DNA of 41,740 nt from the NCBI GenBank assembly GCA_937127245.1, contig CAKZLU010000031.1:1-41740 (forward strand). The letters are read 5' to 3'. Numbering within the stretch: the first letter of the stretch is position 1; every line of letters begins with the position of its first letter. The notes beneath the pieces are model-generated. The model made no database searches and was not told the DNA's origin. It worked only from the letters and a program-made list of their open reading frames with translations. This document shows, piece by piece, positions 11,137 to 21,587 of this stretch. Origin of the DNA: an uncultured Actinomycetes bacterium (GTDB lineage Bacteria > Actinomycetota > Geothermincolia > Fen-727 > JACVIW01). Both the position numbers and the translations under genes were made by a program.

Positions 11137-11406
11137 TCATTCTTTTTTCTTTGCCTCTTCGCCAGGCCTTAAATACTCGATTTTCCCATCCGCTATTTCC
11201 TCGAAGGCCACTGTTAGAGGCTTTTTAGATATATCCTCGAGTTTAATCGGGGCAACGCCGCCGACCCCCTCACCGAGCCTTTTCTGGAAGTTGGTTATCT
11301 GACGCGCCCTTTTGGCTGCCTCAATCACAAGAGTGAATTTGTTACTAGCGTGTTTCAAAAGGTCCTCAAGTTTTGGGTTGGTCATAGAATTCTTATCTTC
11401 CACCAA
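11137..11406 (-). CDS. rpoZ: RNA polymerase omega subunit
   Basis: 89-aa omega subunit, which stabilises beta' folding and RNAP assembly. The family signature is PKLEDLLKHASNKFTLVIEAAKRARQI, with a conserved acidic-basic tail. Start choice: TTG at 11406 lies about 9 nt after AAAGGAG; the ATG at 11385 is the alternative. An ATG placed only 3 nt after the same ribosome site would give a 6-codon frame ending TAA, which is probably not used. It sits 20 bp downstream of gmk. Confidence 0.93.
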   Translation of the reverse strand: MVEDKNSMTNPKLEDLLKHASNKFTLVIEAAKRARQITNFQKRLGEGVGGVAPIKLEDISKKPLTVAFEEIADGKIEYLRPGEEAKKKE

Positions 11407-11425
11407 TCAGCATCTCTCCTTTACC

Positions 11426-11992
11426 TCAATGTTTCTTCTGTATCTCTCCCTTTAATATCTTTTCGAGCTCTTTGGAGGCGCGCTCAATCTCATCGTTAAC
11501 TATCACGAATTCAAAAAGGCTTCCGCCTTGTTGTATCTCCTTGGTAGCAAGACTCCTGCGCTCCTCGATATTCCCCTCATCCTTGCCCCTCGCGCGCCTT
11601 CTCTTCTCAAGAACTTCTAACGAAGGGGGCATTATGAATATGAGCGCTGCGTCGGTGATCTTCGACTTAACTTTGAGCGCGCCTTTCACGTCCAACTCGA
11701 GGAGCGCATCTTTCCCGAGTCTTTTAGCTTTTTCAACTTCGCTTTTAAGCGTCCCGTACCTGTTTCCGTAAACGTTTTCCCATTCCAGAAAAGCGTCGGA
11801 ATCAAGGAGTCTGTCGAACTCCTTATCCGTAATGAAGTAATAGTCTCTACCCGTTACCTCTCCTTCCCGAGGAGGTCGAGTAGTCGCCGAGATAGAATAA
11901 TAGATGCTGTCAAGATTTTCCAGTGCTTTCCTTATGAGAGTTGTTTTGCCCACACCCGATGGACCGGATACCACAAACACTTTTCCGTTCAA
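11426..11992 (-). CDS. gmk: Guanylate kinase
   Basis: Phosphorylates GMP to GDP with ATP. 188 aa with P-loop GPSGVGKTT (residues 10-18), GMP-binding 'YSISATTRPPREGEVTGRDYYFI', and the lid region RRARGKDEGNIEERR. The start is TTG at 11992 with an excellent GGAGGT 5 nt upstream. Its place between pyrE and rpoZ links purine nucleotide metabolism to the pyrimidine operon. Confidence 0.96.
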   Translation of the reverse strand: MNGKVFVVSGPSGVGKTTLIRKALENLDSIYYSISATTRPPREGEVTGRDYYFITDKEFDRLLDSDAFLEWENVYGNRYGTLKSEVEKAKRLGKDALLELDVKGALKVKSKITDAALIFIMPPSLEVLEKRRRARGKDEGNIEERRSLATKEIQQGGSLFEFVIVNDEIERASKELEKILKGEIQKKH

Positions 11993-12092
11993 ACTTACCT
12001 CCGCCTTTTGAAATAACCTTTGGGATGGAACCCTTGATTATCCAATCAACTGCGCGGCGCTTTGAAAAAACACTCCTTTCGCCCTTTGAAAA

Positions 12093-12677
12093 TCAACGCT
12101 GGTAGCGGCTCCCAGGAGAGTCTATTTCAATTCCCCGCGCGCATAGGGGACAATCTTCCGGAAGCCAGGATTCCGCTTCCAATTTCAGAAGGGATATTAT
12201 CTCATAGCTCTTAATTTCCGAACTCCTGTCAACAATGCATGCCACTGCCGCGACCTGCGCCTTTTGCTCATTACATATTTCAATGAGTTCCTCCGCAGAA
12301 CCGGCGGTGGTAATTACGTCCTCCACGATTACTATTCTTTGCCCCGGCTCGATTTTGAAACCTCGCCTCAACTTTAACCTTCCCTCCTGTCTTTCAGCGA
12401 AAATCATTTCACAGCCATAGGCGAGGGCTACAGTGTAACCGATTACAACGGCTCCTAAAGCGGGGCAAAGGACCGTATCCACCTCAGACGCTTTAGGTGA
12501 TGCTTCCGTGATTTTCTCTTTGAGCGCTCGCCCTAAATCGTAAGCCATTTTCGAATCTTTAAGCAGAAGGGCGCACTGCACGTATGTATCGCTGTGAAGA
12601 CCGGATGAAAGTCTGAAATGCCCCTTTTTTAAAGCTGTCGTCTCCTCAAGCCATTTTTTGATTTCTGCCTCTTGCAA
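12093..12677 (-). CDS. pyrE: Orotate phosphoribosyltransferase
   Basis: Converts orotate plus PRPP to OMP. 194 aa; the PRPP-binding signature is IVIVEDVITTAGSAEE and the N-terminal flexible region is GHFRLSSGLHSDTYVQ. The C-terminal CPLCARG motif is a small Cys pair seen in some bacterial and archaeal PyrE branches. It starts with TTG at 12677 inside the end of pyrF (32-bp overlap), implying translational coupling so that OMP is made and decarboxylated together. Confidence 0.95.
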   Translation of the reverse strand: MQEAEIKKWLEETTALKKGHFRLSSGLHSDTYVQCALLLKDSKMAYDLGRALKEKITEASPKASEVDTVLCPALGAVVIGYTVALAYGCEMIFAERQEGRLKLRRGFKIEPGQRIVIVEDVITTAGSAEELIEICNEQKAQVAAVACIVDRSSEIKSYEIISLLKLEAESWLPEDCPLCARGIEIDSPGSRYQR

Positions 12678-13395
12678 TTTCCACCTCTTCCGCTATTGAC
12701 CTTGCGGCCTCATAAACATCATCCGCGCGCGTTACCTGTCTTCCCACCACGATGAAATCAGCGCCGCTCTCAATAGCGTAAGCGGGAGTTGCGCATCTCA
12801 CCTGATCATCTTTGTCGAAGCTGGCGCTTCTGATTCCTGGTGTGATTATTATTATCTCGGAACCTAAATTTTCTCGGATCGCCCTAATCTCAAGCGGCGA
12901 GGCGACAAGCGCGTCAAGTCCTGAATCGCGCGCAAGTCTGGCAAGTCTTACGACCTGTTGTGGGACGGGATAGGCGAGCCCTATCTCCTCGGCCGCCGCA
13001 TCATCGAGGCTTGTAAGCACCGTCACGCCCGCCAGGCGCGTCTTAAGTTCACCTGTATCCCAGAAATTTCTCACACCTCTCAAAGCAGCTTTCAGCATTT
13101 TCTCTCCGCCGAGGGCGTGAACAGTAATGAAAACAGGCTCAAGCCGCGAAAGAACCGCGCACGTTCTTTCCACCGTCGTGGGAATGTCATGAATCTTTAA
13201 GTCAAGAAAAACCTCGAAACCTTCTTCCTTTAAGCGTTTGACGCAATCGGGTCCCTCGGCGACAAAAAATTCAAGCCCTATCTTCACGATATCTATAAGA
13301 CCGCGCAATTTACGGGCGATTTCTAGCGCGTCTTTCAGGTTGTTCACATCGAGCGCTACGATGACTGGATTGAGCTGCGATAGGTTTTCTTTCAT
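12646..13395 (-). CDS. pyrF: Orotidine 5'-phosphate decarboxylase
   Basis: Last step to UMP. Type I enzyme with the catalytic Lys/Asp network in FLDLKIHDIPTTV, N-terminal PVIVALDV and C-terminal phosphate loop 'VVGRQVTRA'. I choose the ATG at 13395 (MKENLSQLNPVIVALDV), about 9 nt after a GGAG, over the TTG at 13431. It overlaps pyrE by 32 bp and follows pyrD by about 240 bp of non-coding DNA. Confidence 0.95.
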   Translation of the reverse strand: MKENLSQLNPVIVALDVNNLKDALEIARKLRGLIDIVKIGLEFFVAEGPDCVKRLKEEGFEVFLDLKIHDIPTTVERTCAVLSRLEPVFITVHALGGEKMLKAALRGVRNFWDTGELKTRLAGVTVLTSLDDAAAEEIGLAYPVPQQVVRLARLARDSGLDALVASPLEIRAIRENLGSEIIIITPGIRSASFDKDDQVRCATPAYAIESGADFIVVGRQVTRADDVYEAARSIAEEVEIARGRNQKMA

Positions 13396-13632
13396 ACAGA
13401 TTTCTCCGTTAACCTGGAAAGAATAAGTCAATTCTTTCTACAAGTTAGGTTATTTGCAAATTCTTCGTAAGCTTCTTTCGTAAAACTTTTTCATTCGACC
13501 GTGACCGGAAAAAACGATAGATAACCATTAATCCGGCATTCTTTTTAAGCATTTCCTTTAAGCTTTTGCCACTCTCAAACTCTCACTCTTAAAAAGTATG
13601 GTTCTCGAAACTTCATCAAAAAGCGTTACTCA

Positions 13633-14565
13633 TCAAGAATCTGTCGAATCGAGCCTCAATGTCCCTACAATCTCAGAAACACTGGTCGCCCCAGTCTCGG
13701 CAATCATTCGGGGAAGCTCTTCAACTATGCGCAACGGTATCCTTGCATCCCTCATTATCGCGGTACCCACAGATACCGCGCTCGCCCCCGCTATCATAAA
13801 CTCAACCGCGTCGGACGCGTTCATGACACCGCCGCCGCCAATAATGGGAGCGCCAGTAGCCTTAAAGCATTCCCAGACACACCTCATCGCAACCGGTTTT
13901 ATTGCAGGTCCTGAAAGACCTCCGGTAACGTTTCCGAGTCTGGGTTTTCTTCTCACGCGGTCAATTGCGAGTGCTGGAAGGGTATTTATGAGCGCAAGAC
14001 CCGAGGAGCCGCTTTCAAGGGCGGCGCTCGCTACCGACACAATATCACTCACCGCCGCGGATAATTTTGTGAAAAGAGGCAATCCGGTAGCGGCACGAAC
14101 CTTTCTCACAACTGAAGAGACCGCATCCGGGTCAGACCCGAACTCGATTCCACCCCTTTTTACGTTCGGGCATGAGACATTTATCTCGATAGCGGCAAGA
14201 ATCGCCGAACATTCCGTAAGTTTTTCAGCGCATCGGGCGTATTCATCCTCAGTCTGTCCCGCAATGCTCGCGATAACAGCGCAGCCGCAGCTGCCCAACC
14301 GCGGTATTACGTCCCGGACAAGAGCATCAACGCCCGGGTTTTCAAGCCCCACCGCGTTTAATACACCGCATGAAATCTCCCATATTCGGGGAGCAGGATT
14401 TCCCGCTCTTGGTTCTAAAGTCACGCTCTTGAGAATGATTCCGCCGAGCTTGGAAAGGTCCACGAAAGGAAGTATGTCAAGACCGATCCCCGCGGTACCT
14501 GAAGCAAGCAAAACGGGGGTTTTAAGCCTTATCTGCCCAAGCTTTGTTGTAATATCAACCTTCAG
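13633..14565 (-). CDS. pyrD: Dihydroorotate dehydrogenase, class 1B catalytic subunit; apparent CTG start
   Basis: Oxidises dihydroorotate to orotate with FMN; class 1B enzymes pass electrons to NAD+ through PyrK, which is encoded immediately upstream. Landmarks are LLASGTAG, EINVSCPNVKRGG (active-site Cys), and the FMN phosphate site ending GASAVSVGTAIM. ATG, GTG or TTG starts would truncate the conserved N-terminus: the first such codon is TTG at 14511, inside 'PVLLASGTAG'. In frame upstream the protein continues KVDITTKLGQIRLKTPV back to a CTG at 14565-14563. GAGGAGGG sits 7 nt before it, and an in-frame TAA lies two codons further up. I therefore call CTG as start (310 aa, family-typical). 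Confidence 0.93.
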   Translation of the reverse strand: MKVDITTKLGQIRLKTPVLLASGTAGIGLDILPFVDLSKLGGIILKSVTLEPRAGNPAPRIWEISCGVLNAVGLENPGVDALVRDVIPRLGSCGCAVIASIAGQTEDEYARCAEKLTECSAILAAIEINVSCPNVKRGGIEFGSDPDAVSSVVRKVRAATGLPLFTKLSAAVSDIVSVASAALESGSSGLALINTLPALAIDRVRRKPRLGNVTGGLSGPAIKPVAMRCVWECFKATGAPIIGGGGVMNASDAVEFMIAGASAVSVGTAIMRDARIPLRIVEELPRMIAETGATSVSEIVGTLRLDSTDS

Positions 14566-14610
14566 AACTTAGCCCTCCTCAGAAAACGTATGAGTCGAGA
14601 TTTCACAGCT

Positions 14611-15639
14611 TCATTTAAAAAAATCGGAAGCGATAAAAACCGGTCCCTCGCTGCAAACACGCAAATTTTTCTTCGCTCCCTTCACCACGCAGCATCCACA
14701 CAGTCCGATGCCGCAACCCATTCTCGATGTGAGCGATATGTAACAGGGCACTCCAAAAGCGTCTGCCATGAAATGCGCCGCTTTCATCATCGCCGTTGGT
14801 CCGCAGGTAAAAACGACTGAATAGGCGCTTAGATCAACCGCCGACAGGCCATCCGATGCCATGCCTTTGGTCCCGCTTGTTCCATCATCCGTGTAGATGC
14901 GGACATCCCCTTTAAGGGAATTGAGTCCGTGAAACAACTTATCTTTGGACCTGAATCCCGCAATCATCGTGTAATTTCGCCCCATTCTTTCAAGTTCAAG
15001 CGCCGCGAAATAAAGCGGCACGATTCCCATACCCCCAGCAACCAGAAGAACATTTTTTAGCGCACCCTCTGAAGCGCATCCTCCTTTCTGATCTCGGTTT
15101 CGGGAAATTTCTTCTTGAAGAAAAGGCTCGCGGCTAACCTCTCCCGTATGAAAACCGCATCCCGCCTGCTTTAGAAAGCTCACGAAGGGATAGCCTCTGC
15201 CAAGCGGACCCAGCATGTCGACCCTCGAGCCCTCCTCAAGCGAGCACAGCCACTGAGTACCCACCCCGGCTATCTCAACGAGGAAGTACAGGAGGAAATC
15301 GTTTCCTGATCTGTTTTCTGCGTTAACCGTGCATTCCGTTTCCCAGCCGCAGGCGTCAAGCGCGCTCAAAGGTCTTCTTAAAATCCTTTCAAACGAATCG
15401 TTTTCGGAGCACAAAAAGTGGTAGAACTGACCTGGATAGGGCCTAAGGGGCGGGGCTCCGTGCGCATGTTTGCGCGAGACGGGATTAGAGATCTTCGAAT
15501 TTTCATCGACGCGCCTCTGTGCATGGTTTTTTGAAGATGGGAAAATTCTAAACGCGAGAAGATGTATATTCTTTCCCGTCTCCTCGTTTTTCACCAGAAC
15601 ACCGGCTGTATATTCTCCAGCGCTCTTACCGTAAATCAT
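14611..15639 (-). CDS. pyrK: Dihydroorotate dehydrogenase electron-transfer subunit
   Basis: FAD/[2Fe-2S] subunit that couples PyrD to NAD+. Visible: FAD-binding RRPLSA, the GPLGRGYP loop, NAD-binding AGGMGIVPL, and the iron-sulphur ligands C-x4-C-x2-C-x11-C in 'SRMGCGIGLCGCCVVKGAKK...C'. At about 342 aa it is longer than usual (about 250-280): a hydrophilic N-terminal insertion around 'SSKNHAQRRVDENSK' and another around 'EPFLQEEISRNRDQKGGC' account for the excess. I choose the ATG at 15639 with GAGGGA at good spacing rather than TTG at 15654. It lies 45 bp upstream of pyrD. Confidence 0.93.
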   Translation of the reverse strand: MIYGKSAGEYTAGVLVKNEETGKNIHLLAFRIFPSSKNHAQRRVDENSKISNPVSRKHAHGAPPLRPYPGQFYHFLCSENDSFERILRRPLSALDACGWETECTVNAENRSGNDFLLYFLVEIAGVGTQWLCSLEEGSRVDMLGPLGRGYPFVSFLKQAGCGFHTGEVSREPFLQEEISRNRDQKGGCASEGALKNVLLVAGGMGIVPLYFAALELERMGRNYTMIAGFRSKDKLFHGLNSLKGDVRIYTDDGTSGTKGMASDGLSAVDLSAYSVVFTCGPTAMMKAAHFMADAFGVPCYISLTSRMGCGIGLCGCCVVKGAKKNLRVCSEGPVFIASDFFK

Positions 15640-15810
15640 CAGAGAGTCCCTCAAGTAGAAAAAATGTTCACCTGCGTGTATAATTGCTCAAACCTTTATC
15701 AGGACACACCTGCAAACAAAAGGTCCAACCTCGAATCCATGAGCGGGAAATCCTCAATCGCCTGAAGACGCCCTTAAAACGGCGCTGCGAAATATACTCA
15801 CTGACCATAA

Positions 15811-18800
15811 TCAGGCGCTTTCTTTCCCAGTTTTTTCCGAGAGTTCGGCATGATATTCCTGAAGGCTTTTGACTGAAATCCCGTTTTCTTTAAGCGCCGT
15901 AATACCCTGAACGGCTGTCATCGCCGCTGACATCGTGGTAATGCATGGCACGCCGCTTAAGGCAGCTTCCGTCCTTATATAATATCCGTCTCCCCTGCTT
16001 CCGCGCCCCAGCGGAGTGTTTATGATGAGGTCAATATCACCATCCCTTATCATGTCGATTATGTTCGGGCTTTCCTCGCTTGCCTTCCGAACGCATGTAA
16101 CGGCGATTCCGTTTTTCTCAAGCAGATCAGCGGTGCCTTTTGTCGCGGTAATCTTAAAACCGAGGTCCGATAGCGATTTTGCGAGCAGAATCGCGCGCCT
16201 TTTGTCCCTGTTGTTCACGCTTATGAACGCGGTTCCGGCTGTTGGAAAGACAGTGTTGCTCGCGATCTGTGATTTGGCAAACGCCACGCCGAAACTTTTG
16301 TCGATTCCCATGACCTCGCCGGTTGATTTCATCTCAGGTCCCAAAACCGTATCCACTCCCGGAAACCTTCTGAACGGGAGAACCACCTCTTTGACGGAGA
16401 AGAAATCAGGCTTACGGCGCGGAGGAAGCTTGAGGTCTGACAGAGAGTCCCCGAGCATCAGTCTGGCGGCGTACTTGGCAAGTGGAATACCAATCGATTT
16501 GCTTACGAAGGGGACGGTTCTCGAGGCGCGCGGGTTTACTTCGAGAACATAGACGATGTCATCCTTTATCGCGTACTGAACGTTTATCAAACCTTTAACG
16601 CCGAGCTCCAGAGCGAGCATTTCGGTGTACTGTTCTATGGTGCTCACAATCTCATCGTCAAGCGTGTGAGGGGGAATCACGCACGCAGAATCACCGGAGT
16701 GAATCCCCGCCTCCTCAATGTGCTCCATTACTGCCGCCACAAAGACTTCCTTCCCATCACAGAGCGCGTCAACATCGACCTCGATTGCGTCTTCGAGGAA
16801 CTTATCGATCAGAATAGGGTGCTCCGGGGAAGCCTTGACCGCCGAGACGATGTATTTCTCCATCATCTCATCGGTGTAAACTATTTCCATCGCGCGACCT
16901 CCTAAAACGTAAGATGGTCGCACAAGAACCGGATAGCCAATCGTTCTTCCCACGCTTAGTGCTTCCTCGACTGAAGTCGCGGTTCCGTCAGGAGGGTGGG
17001 GTATTCCGAGTTTCTTCAGCAGCTGGGCGAACCGCTTTCGGTCCTCCGCCCTGTCGATCGCATCGGGCGAGGTGCCTAAAATCCTGACGCCCGCCTTGTG
17101 AAGAGGTATCGCAAGTTTCAGCGGAGTTTGCCCTCCGAGCTGGACAATCACCCCGAGCGGATCTTCCCTTTCGATGATGTTCATAACGTTTTCAAAGGTG
17201 AGAGGCTCGAAATACAGCCTGTCGCTCGTGTCGTAATCGGTCGAAACGGTCTCGGGATTGCAGTTGACCATGATAGTCTCATATCCCATCTCCTTTAAGG
17301 CAAACGTGGCGTGCACGCAGCAGTAGTCAAACTCAATTCCCTGACCTATCCTGTTCGGTCCGCTTCCGAGAATCATTACCCGCGCCTTTTGGGAGGGTCG
17401 GGTCTCGTTTTCATCATCATAGGTCGAGTAATAATAGGGAGTGTAGGCCTCGAACTCAGCAGCGCATGTGTCAACGCATTTAAACACAACCTTTGTTCCC
17501 CGGCGAATCCTCTCTTTGCGTACCTCCAGTTCGCTTGAGCCGGTGAGCCTGCCGATTTCAACATCCGAAAAGCCGTACTGCTTCGCTTCGCGAAGCATCT
17601 CATCCGGCATGTTCTCCAATTTCCAGAGTCTTATCCTTCTTTCCATCTCGGCAATCTGTGCTATGTTATCTATGAACCAGGGGTCTATCTGGGTGTGGCG
17701 GCTAACCTCCTCCACGCTCATGCCCTCTTTGAGCGCCTTGTATATGTAGAAAATTCTTCCGTAGCTGGGGACGGAGAGAAGCTCGATAATATCCTTGCCC
17801 TCAATCTCTTCCACATCGTTTAAGCTGTATTTGTCTATCTCCAGGGATTGTATGGCTTTTTGAAGTGCTTCCTTGAAGCTTCTTCCTATCGACATGACCT
17901 CCCCGATCGATTTCATCCTCGTCGTAAGGACCGGATCTGCTTCAGGGAATTTCTCAAAAGTCCAGCGCGGCACCTTGACGACGCAGTAATCAATGGTGGG
18001 CTCGAAGCAGGCGGGCGTTTCTCTGGTGATATCATTTGGAATCTCGTCCAGAGTGTAACCAACCGCGAGCTTCGCGGCGATTTTCGCTATCGGGAACCCT
18101 GTGGCTTTGCTCGCCAGCGCGCTGGAGCGAGACACGCGCGGGTTCATCTCTATGACCACCATCTTTCCGGTCTGTGGGTCCACAGCGAATTGAATGTTAG
18201 AGCCACCGGTTTCGACACCTATCTCCCTCATTATCTCGATAGAAGCGTCCCTGAGCACCTGATACTCTTTGTCGGTGAGCGTCTGCGCGGGGGCGACGGT
18301 AATCGAGTCGCCCGTGTGGACCCCCATCGGGTCGAAGTTTTCAATGGGACATACGATCACCACATTGTCGTTTTTGTCCCTCATTACCTCGAGCTCAAAC
18401 TCCTTCCAGCCCTTGACGGACTTCTCGATGAGAATCTCAGAGATTGGGCTTAAGGAAAAACCCTGCCTGCAGACCTCGAAGAAACTCTCCATGTCCTCAA
18501 CAAGACCGCCGCCTCCTCCCCCAAGGGTGAAGCTCGGTCTTATGACCAGCGGGAAGCCGAGCCTTTCGGCGATCGCGCGCGCCTCCTCCATGGTGTAGGC
18601 GAAATCGCTTTCGGGAACCTCAAGACCGATTCTTCTCATCGCGTTTTTGAAGAGGTTTCTGTCCTCGGCTTTTCGTATGACATCCGGGCTTGCCCCTATA
18701 AGCTCCACGCCAAAGCGCTCGAGGACTCCCATCTCATCCAAAGCGACTGAAATGTTGAGCCCAGTCTGTCCGCCTAGAGTTGGTAGAAGAGCATCCGGTC

Positions 18801-19041
18801 TCTCCCTTTCGATTATCTTTGCCACTATCTCAACGGTTATCGGCTCGATATATGTCCTGTCTGCAAACTCGGGGTCCGTCATTATGGTCGCGGGGTTGCT
18901 GTTGACCAAAACTACGGTGAAGCCATCTTCTTTTAAGACCTTGCACGCCTGAGTTCCCGAATAGTCAAACTCGCACGCCTGACCGATCACTATCGGACCG
19001 GAGCCTATAATCATTACCTTTTTTATGTCTGTCCTTCGCAT
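15811..19041 (-). CDS. carB: Carbamoyl phosphate synthase large subunit
   Basis: Makes carbamoyl phosphate from bicarbonate, ammonia (tunnelled from CarA) and 2 ATP. Full length at 1076 aa, with two homologous ATP-grasp halves (each opening with KVMIIGSGP / RVMILGSGP, then the '[10 protein letters not shown]' and 'SYVLGGRAM' lids), the oligomerisation domain between them, and a C-terminal MGS-like allosteric domain (about 935-1076) that normally binds UMP or ornithine. It starts 7 bp after carA. It feeds both pyrimidine and arginine synthesis, but its location makes the pyrimidine role primary. Confidence 0.98.
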   Translation of the reverse strand: MRRTDIKKVMIIGSGPIVIGQACEFDYSGTQACKVLKEDGFTVVLVNSNPATIMTDPEFADRTYIEPITVEIVAKIIERERPDALLPTLGGQTGLNISVALDEMGVLERFGVELIGASPDVIRKAEDRNLFKNAMRRIGLEVPESDFAYTMEEARAIAERLGFPLVIRPSFTLGGGGGGLVEDMESFFEVCRQGFSLSPISEILIEKSVKGWKEFELEVMRDKNDNVVIVCPIENFDPMGVHTGDSITVAPAQTLTDKEYQVLRDASIEIMREIGVETGGSNIQFAVDPQTGKMVVIEMNPRVSRSSALASKATGFPIAKIAAKLAVGYTLDEIPNDITRETPACFEPTIDYCVVKVPRWTFEKFPEADPVLTTRMKSIGEVMSIGRSFKEALQKAIQSLEIDKYSLNDVEEIEGKDIIELLSVPSYGRIFYIYKALKEGMSVEEVSRHTQIDPWFIDNIAQIAEMERRIRLWKLENMPDEMLREAKQYGFSDVEIGRLTGSSELEVRKERIRRGTKVVFKCVDTCAAEFEAYTPYYYSTYDDENETRPSQKARVMILGSGPNRIGQGIEFDYCCVHATFALKEMGYETIMVNCNPETVSTDYDTSDRLYFEPLTFENVMNIIEREDPLGVIVQLGGQTPLKLAIPLHKAGVRILGTSPDAIDRAEDRKRFAQLLKKLGIPHPPDGTATSVEEALSVGRTIGYPVLVRPSYVLGGRAMEIVYTDEMMEKYIVSAVKASPEHPILIDKFLEDAIEVDVDALCDGKEVFVAAVMEHIEEAGIHSGDSACVIPPHTLDDEIVSTIEQYTEMLALELGVKGLINVQYAIKDDIVYVLEVNPRASRTVPFVSKSIGIPLAKYAARLMLGDSLSDLKLPPRRKPDFFSVKEVVLPFRRFPGVDTVLGPEMKSTGEVMGIDKSFGVAFAKSQIASNTVFPTAGTAFISVNNRDKRRAILLAKSLSDLGFKITATKGTADLLEKNGIAVTCVRKASEESPNIIDMIRDGDIDLIINTPLGRGSRGDGYYIRTEAALSGVPCITTMSAAMTAVQGITALKENGISVKSLQEYHAELSEKTGKESA

Positions 19042-19048
19042 CGTCTGA

Positions 19049-20149
19049 TCACTTCCGAGACATCAGTTTCACGAAATTCTCAAACAGATAACGCGAATCG
19101 TGCGGTCCCGGGGAAGACTCGGGGTGGTACTGCACGGAGAAGGCTTTCGCTTCCTTACACCGTATGCCCTCAGTCGTCATGTCGTTTAAGTTTATATGCG
19201 TGACTTCCACGTCACCGAAGGGAGAGTCTGAAAGGCTTTCGGGATCAACCGCGAAGCCATGGTTCTGCGCCGTTATCTCGACCTTGCCGTTATCGTGGTT
19301 CATCACTGGTTGATTTCCCCCACGATGCCCGAATTTCAACTTGTATGTCCTGCCCCCGAGGGCAAGTCCAAGTATCTGGTGCCCGAGGCATATCCCGAAA
19401 AGCGGCAACTTCCCCAGGATCTGCCTGACAGCCTGAATCGCGTATTCAACCGCCGCAGGATCGCCCGGACCGTTTGAAAGGAAAACACCGTCCGGTCCGA
19501 GCGAGAGCACCTCCTCCGCTGAGGTATCTGCCGGAACCACCGTCACGTGACAACCATGAGCCGCAAGAAGCCTGAGAATGTTTAGCTTTATGCCGAAATC
19601 GTAGGCGACGACTCGGAAACTGGCGTTTTTCGGGGAACCGTACTCATAAGGTATTTTCGCAGTCACGCCCTTCACAAGGTCCCTTCCCACGAGAGTCGGG
19701 GCTTTGCTTACTTTTTCCATGAGACTTTCGGGATCTGAGTCGATAGTGCTTAATATCCCCTCCATCGCGCCCTCTGTTCTTATATGCCTGGTGAGTTTGC
19801 GCGTGTCTATCCCTTCAATCCCAACAACCCCATGCTCCTTCAAGAATGAATCAAGGTCGTTTTCGGCGCGCCAGTTGGAGGGGATCCGCGACAACTCCCT
19901 GACTATAAATCCGCCCATGTAGATTCGGTCTGATTCCATATCTTCCCTGTTAACGCCGTAGTTTCCGATGAGTGGATATGTCATGCATACCATCTGTCCG
20001 GCATAAGACGGGTCGGTGAGTATCTCTTGATAGCCGCACATGCTTGTGTTGAAGCACACTTCCCCTATGAACTCCCCGTCCGCTCCAAAAGCGCTTCCTA
20101 CGAAGAGCGTTCCGTCCCTCAACATGAGATATGCCTTTTTGCCCTGCAT
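19049..20149 (-). CDS. carA: Carbamoyl phosphate synthase small (glutaminase) subunit
   Basis: Hydrolyses glutamine to supply ammonia to CarB. Class I amidotransferase triad: Cys in [17 protein letters not shown], His and Glu in [11 protein letters not shown]; the N-terminal CarA domain '[10 protein letters not shown]...[14 protein letters not shown]' is intact. The ATG at 20149 has GGTGGGAG upstream (an in-frame GTG at 20161 is less likely). The start region is duplicated 72 bp upstream, creating a gap of about 91 bp from pyrC in an otherwise tightly packed operon and a 19-codon in-frame mini-ORF (20221-20162) beginning with the same MQG. Confidence 0.97.
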   Translation of the reverse strand: MQGKKAYLMLRDGTLFVGSAFGADGEFIGEVCFNTSMCGYQEILTDPSYAGQMVCMTYPLIGNYGVNREDMESDRIYMGGFIVRELSRIPSNWRAENDLDSFLKEHGVVGIEGIDTRKLTRHIRTEGAMEGILSTIDSDPESLMEKVSKAPTLVGRDLVKGVTAKIPYEYGSPKNASFRVVAYDFGIKLNILRLLAAHGCHVTVVPADTSAEEVLSLGPDGVFLSNGPGDPAAVEYAIQAVRQILGKLPLFGICLGHQILGLALGGRTYKLKFGHRGGNQPVMNHDNGKVEITAQNHGFAVDPESLSDSPFGDVEVTHINLNDMTTEGIRCKEAKAFSVQYHPESSPGPHDSRYLFENFVKLMSRK

Positions 20150-20250
20150 ATTCTCTCCCACCTAATTCACCTTAAATTCGCGCCGAGGCCACGACTCGCA
20201 TGAAGCCTTATTGCCCTGCATGTCCTTTCGCTCTCCCACCTCAATCACCT
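20139..20250. repeat. Direct-repeat pair at the pyrC-carA junction (offset 72 bp)
   Basis: TTGCCCTGCATATTCTCTCC... (20139-20172) and TTGCCCTGCATGTCCTTTCG... (20211-20250) both end CTCCCACCT(C)AATT/CACCT. Offset is 72 bp at the TTGCCCTGCAT end. The 38 bp between (20173-20210) matches neither flank. On the minus strand the upstream copy contains the pyrC stop, a ribosome site and an ATG; the downstream copy contains the ribosome site and the carA ATG. Confidence 0.85.
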
Positions 20251-21587
20251 GCCGGCGATACTTGCATGTCCTCAAGCACGATGCTGCCGTTGAAAATTGT
20301 GTGTATGACTTTTCCTTTAACCTTCCAGCCCCCGAAAGGCGAATTCTTTGACCTGGACCTGAACCTCAGGGGGTCAACCACCCATTCCAAATCCGAGTTG
20401 AAAACTGTTATGTTCGCCGGCGTTCCCTCGGTAATTTCCGGCTTGTAACCGAACCTTTCAAGCCTCATGATGCGAGAGGGCGCAAGCGTCATTTTCTCGA
20501 GCGCCTGCTCAAGCGAGAAAACACCGTTTTCGACAAGCACCGTGACCACCAAGGCAAGGCAGGTCTCAAGACCAACCATCCCGAACTCCGCCCTGTCGAA
20601 CTCGGTCTCCTTCTCATGGAGCGCGTGCGGGGCGTGGTCAGTTGATATGACGTCAATTGTCCCGTCCGAAAGACCCGCGAGAATGGCCTCCACATCCGCT
20701 CTGGAGCGTAGAGGAGGATTCACCTTGAGGTTGGTGTCGTAACTGACCAGATAAGAGTCATCCAGAGTGAAGTGATGCGGGGTGGCTTCACATGTTACCT
20801 TCAACCCGCGCTTTTTTGCTTCCCTCAAAAGCTTCACGGTCTTTGCTGTTGAGACGTGCGCCACGTGCAGCTCGGCATCAGTCTTTTCAGCAAGGCAGAT
20901 GTCCCTGAAAACTCCTATCTCCTCAGCCTCTGGTGGGATGCCTCGAAGCCCCAGAAGCGTTGAATAAAAGCCCTCGTTCATCTGACCGCCCGCGTTAAGA
21001 CTTACGTCCTCGCAGTGGGAGATGATAAGCGAATCCATTGTTTTTGCGTACTCCATGGCGCGGCGCATTATCTCAGAATCAGTAACCGTACTTCCATCAT
21101 CCGAAAAGCCCCTTACCATTGCGCGGCAGCTTCCCATCTCCCCCATGGGGGCAAGAGCCTTTCCGATGCGACCCTGGGTTATCGCGCCATGCGGAAGGAC
21201 CATGCAAAGCCCCTCGTCAACACCCCGGTCATAGACGTATTCCGCAACCGAGGCGTTATCTATTGGCGGGTCGGTGTTCGGCATGCAGAAAACCGCAACG
21301 TATCCGCCGGACACCGCGGCGCAGCTTCCGCTTCCGATGTCCTCTTTGTATTCCATGCCAGGCTCGCGGAAATGCACGTGCATGTCAACGAATCCCGGGG
21401 AAATGATGCAGTCTTGAGCGTCGAGGACGTAAGCCTTTCCAGGCTTGATCCCCTTGTCGATGCGGCGGATAATGCCCTCTTGGATGAGAACGTCCCTCTC
21501 CGATGAGATGCCCTCTTCTGGCGTGTATATTCTCCCTTTCTTTATGAGAATATTGCGGTCACGCATATTTAGGTTATTGGCGTTCAA
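20241..21587 (-). CDS. pyrC: Dihydroorotase, class I
   Basis: Zn amidohydrolase that cyclises carbamoyl aspartate to dihydroorotate. 448 aa, typical of class I. Metal ligands: [14 protein letters not shown] (ISHCEDVS), HVAHVST and [13 protein letters not shown]; the carboxylated-Lys/Asp region lies between. The start is TTG at 21587 overlapping the pyrB stop by 4 bp with AGGAGG 6 nt upstream, so translation is coupled to pyrB. Confidence 0.97.
   Translation of the reverse strand: MNANNLNMRDRNILIKKGRIYTPEEGISSERDVLIQEGIIRRIDKGIKPGKAYVLDAQDCIISPGFVDMHVHFREPGMEYKEDIGSGSCAAVSGGYVAVFCMPNTDPPIDNASVAEYVYDRGVDEGLCMVLPHGAITQGRIGKALAPMGEMGSCRAMVRGFSDDGSTVTDSEIMRRAMEYAKTMDSLIISHCEDVSLNAGGQMNEGFYSTLLGLRGIPPEAEEIGVFRDICLAEKTDAELHVAHVSTAKTVKLLREAKKRGLKVTCEATPHHFTLDDSYLVSYDTNLKVNPPLRSRADVEAILAGLSDGTIDVISTDHAPHALHEKETEFDRAEFGMVGLETCLALVVTVLVENGVFSLEQALEKMTLAPSRIMRLERFGYKPEITEGTPANITVFNSDLEWVVDPLRFRSRSKNSPFGGWKVKGKVIHTIFNGSIVLEDMQVSPAGD

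Noticed and set aside
12002..12103. Possible further repeat pair CGCCTTTTGAAAT / CGCCCTTTGAAAA at offset 78 near the pyrE-gmk junction
   Set aside because: Too short and too diverged to separate from chance; left out of the repeat set.
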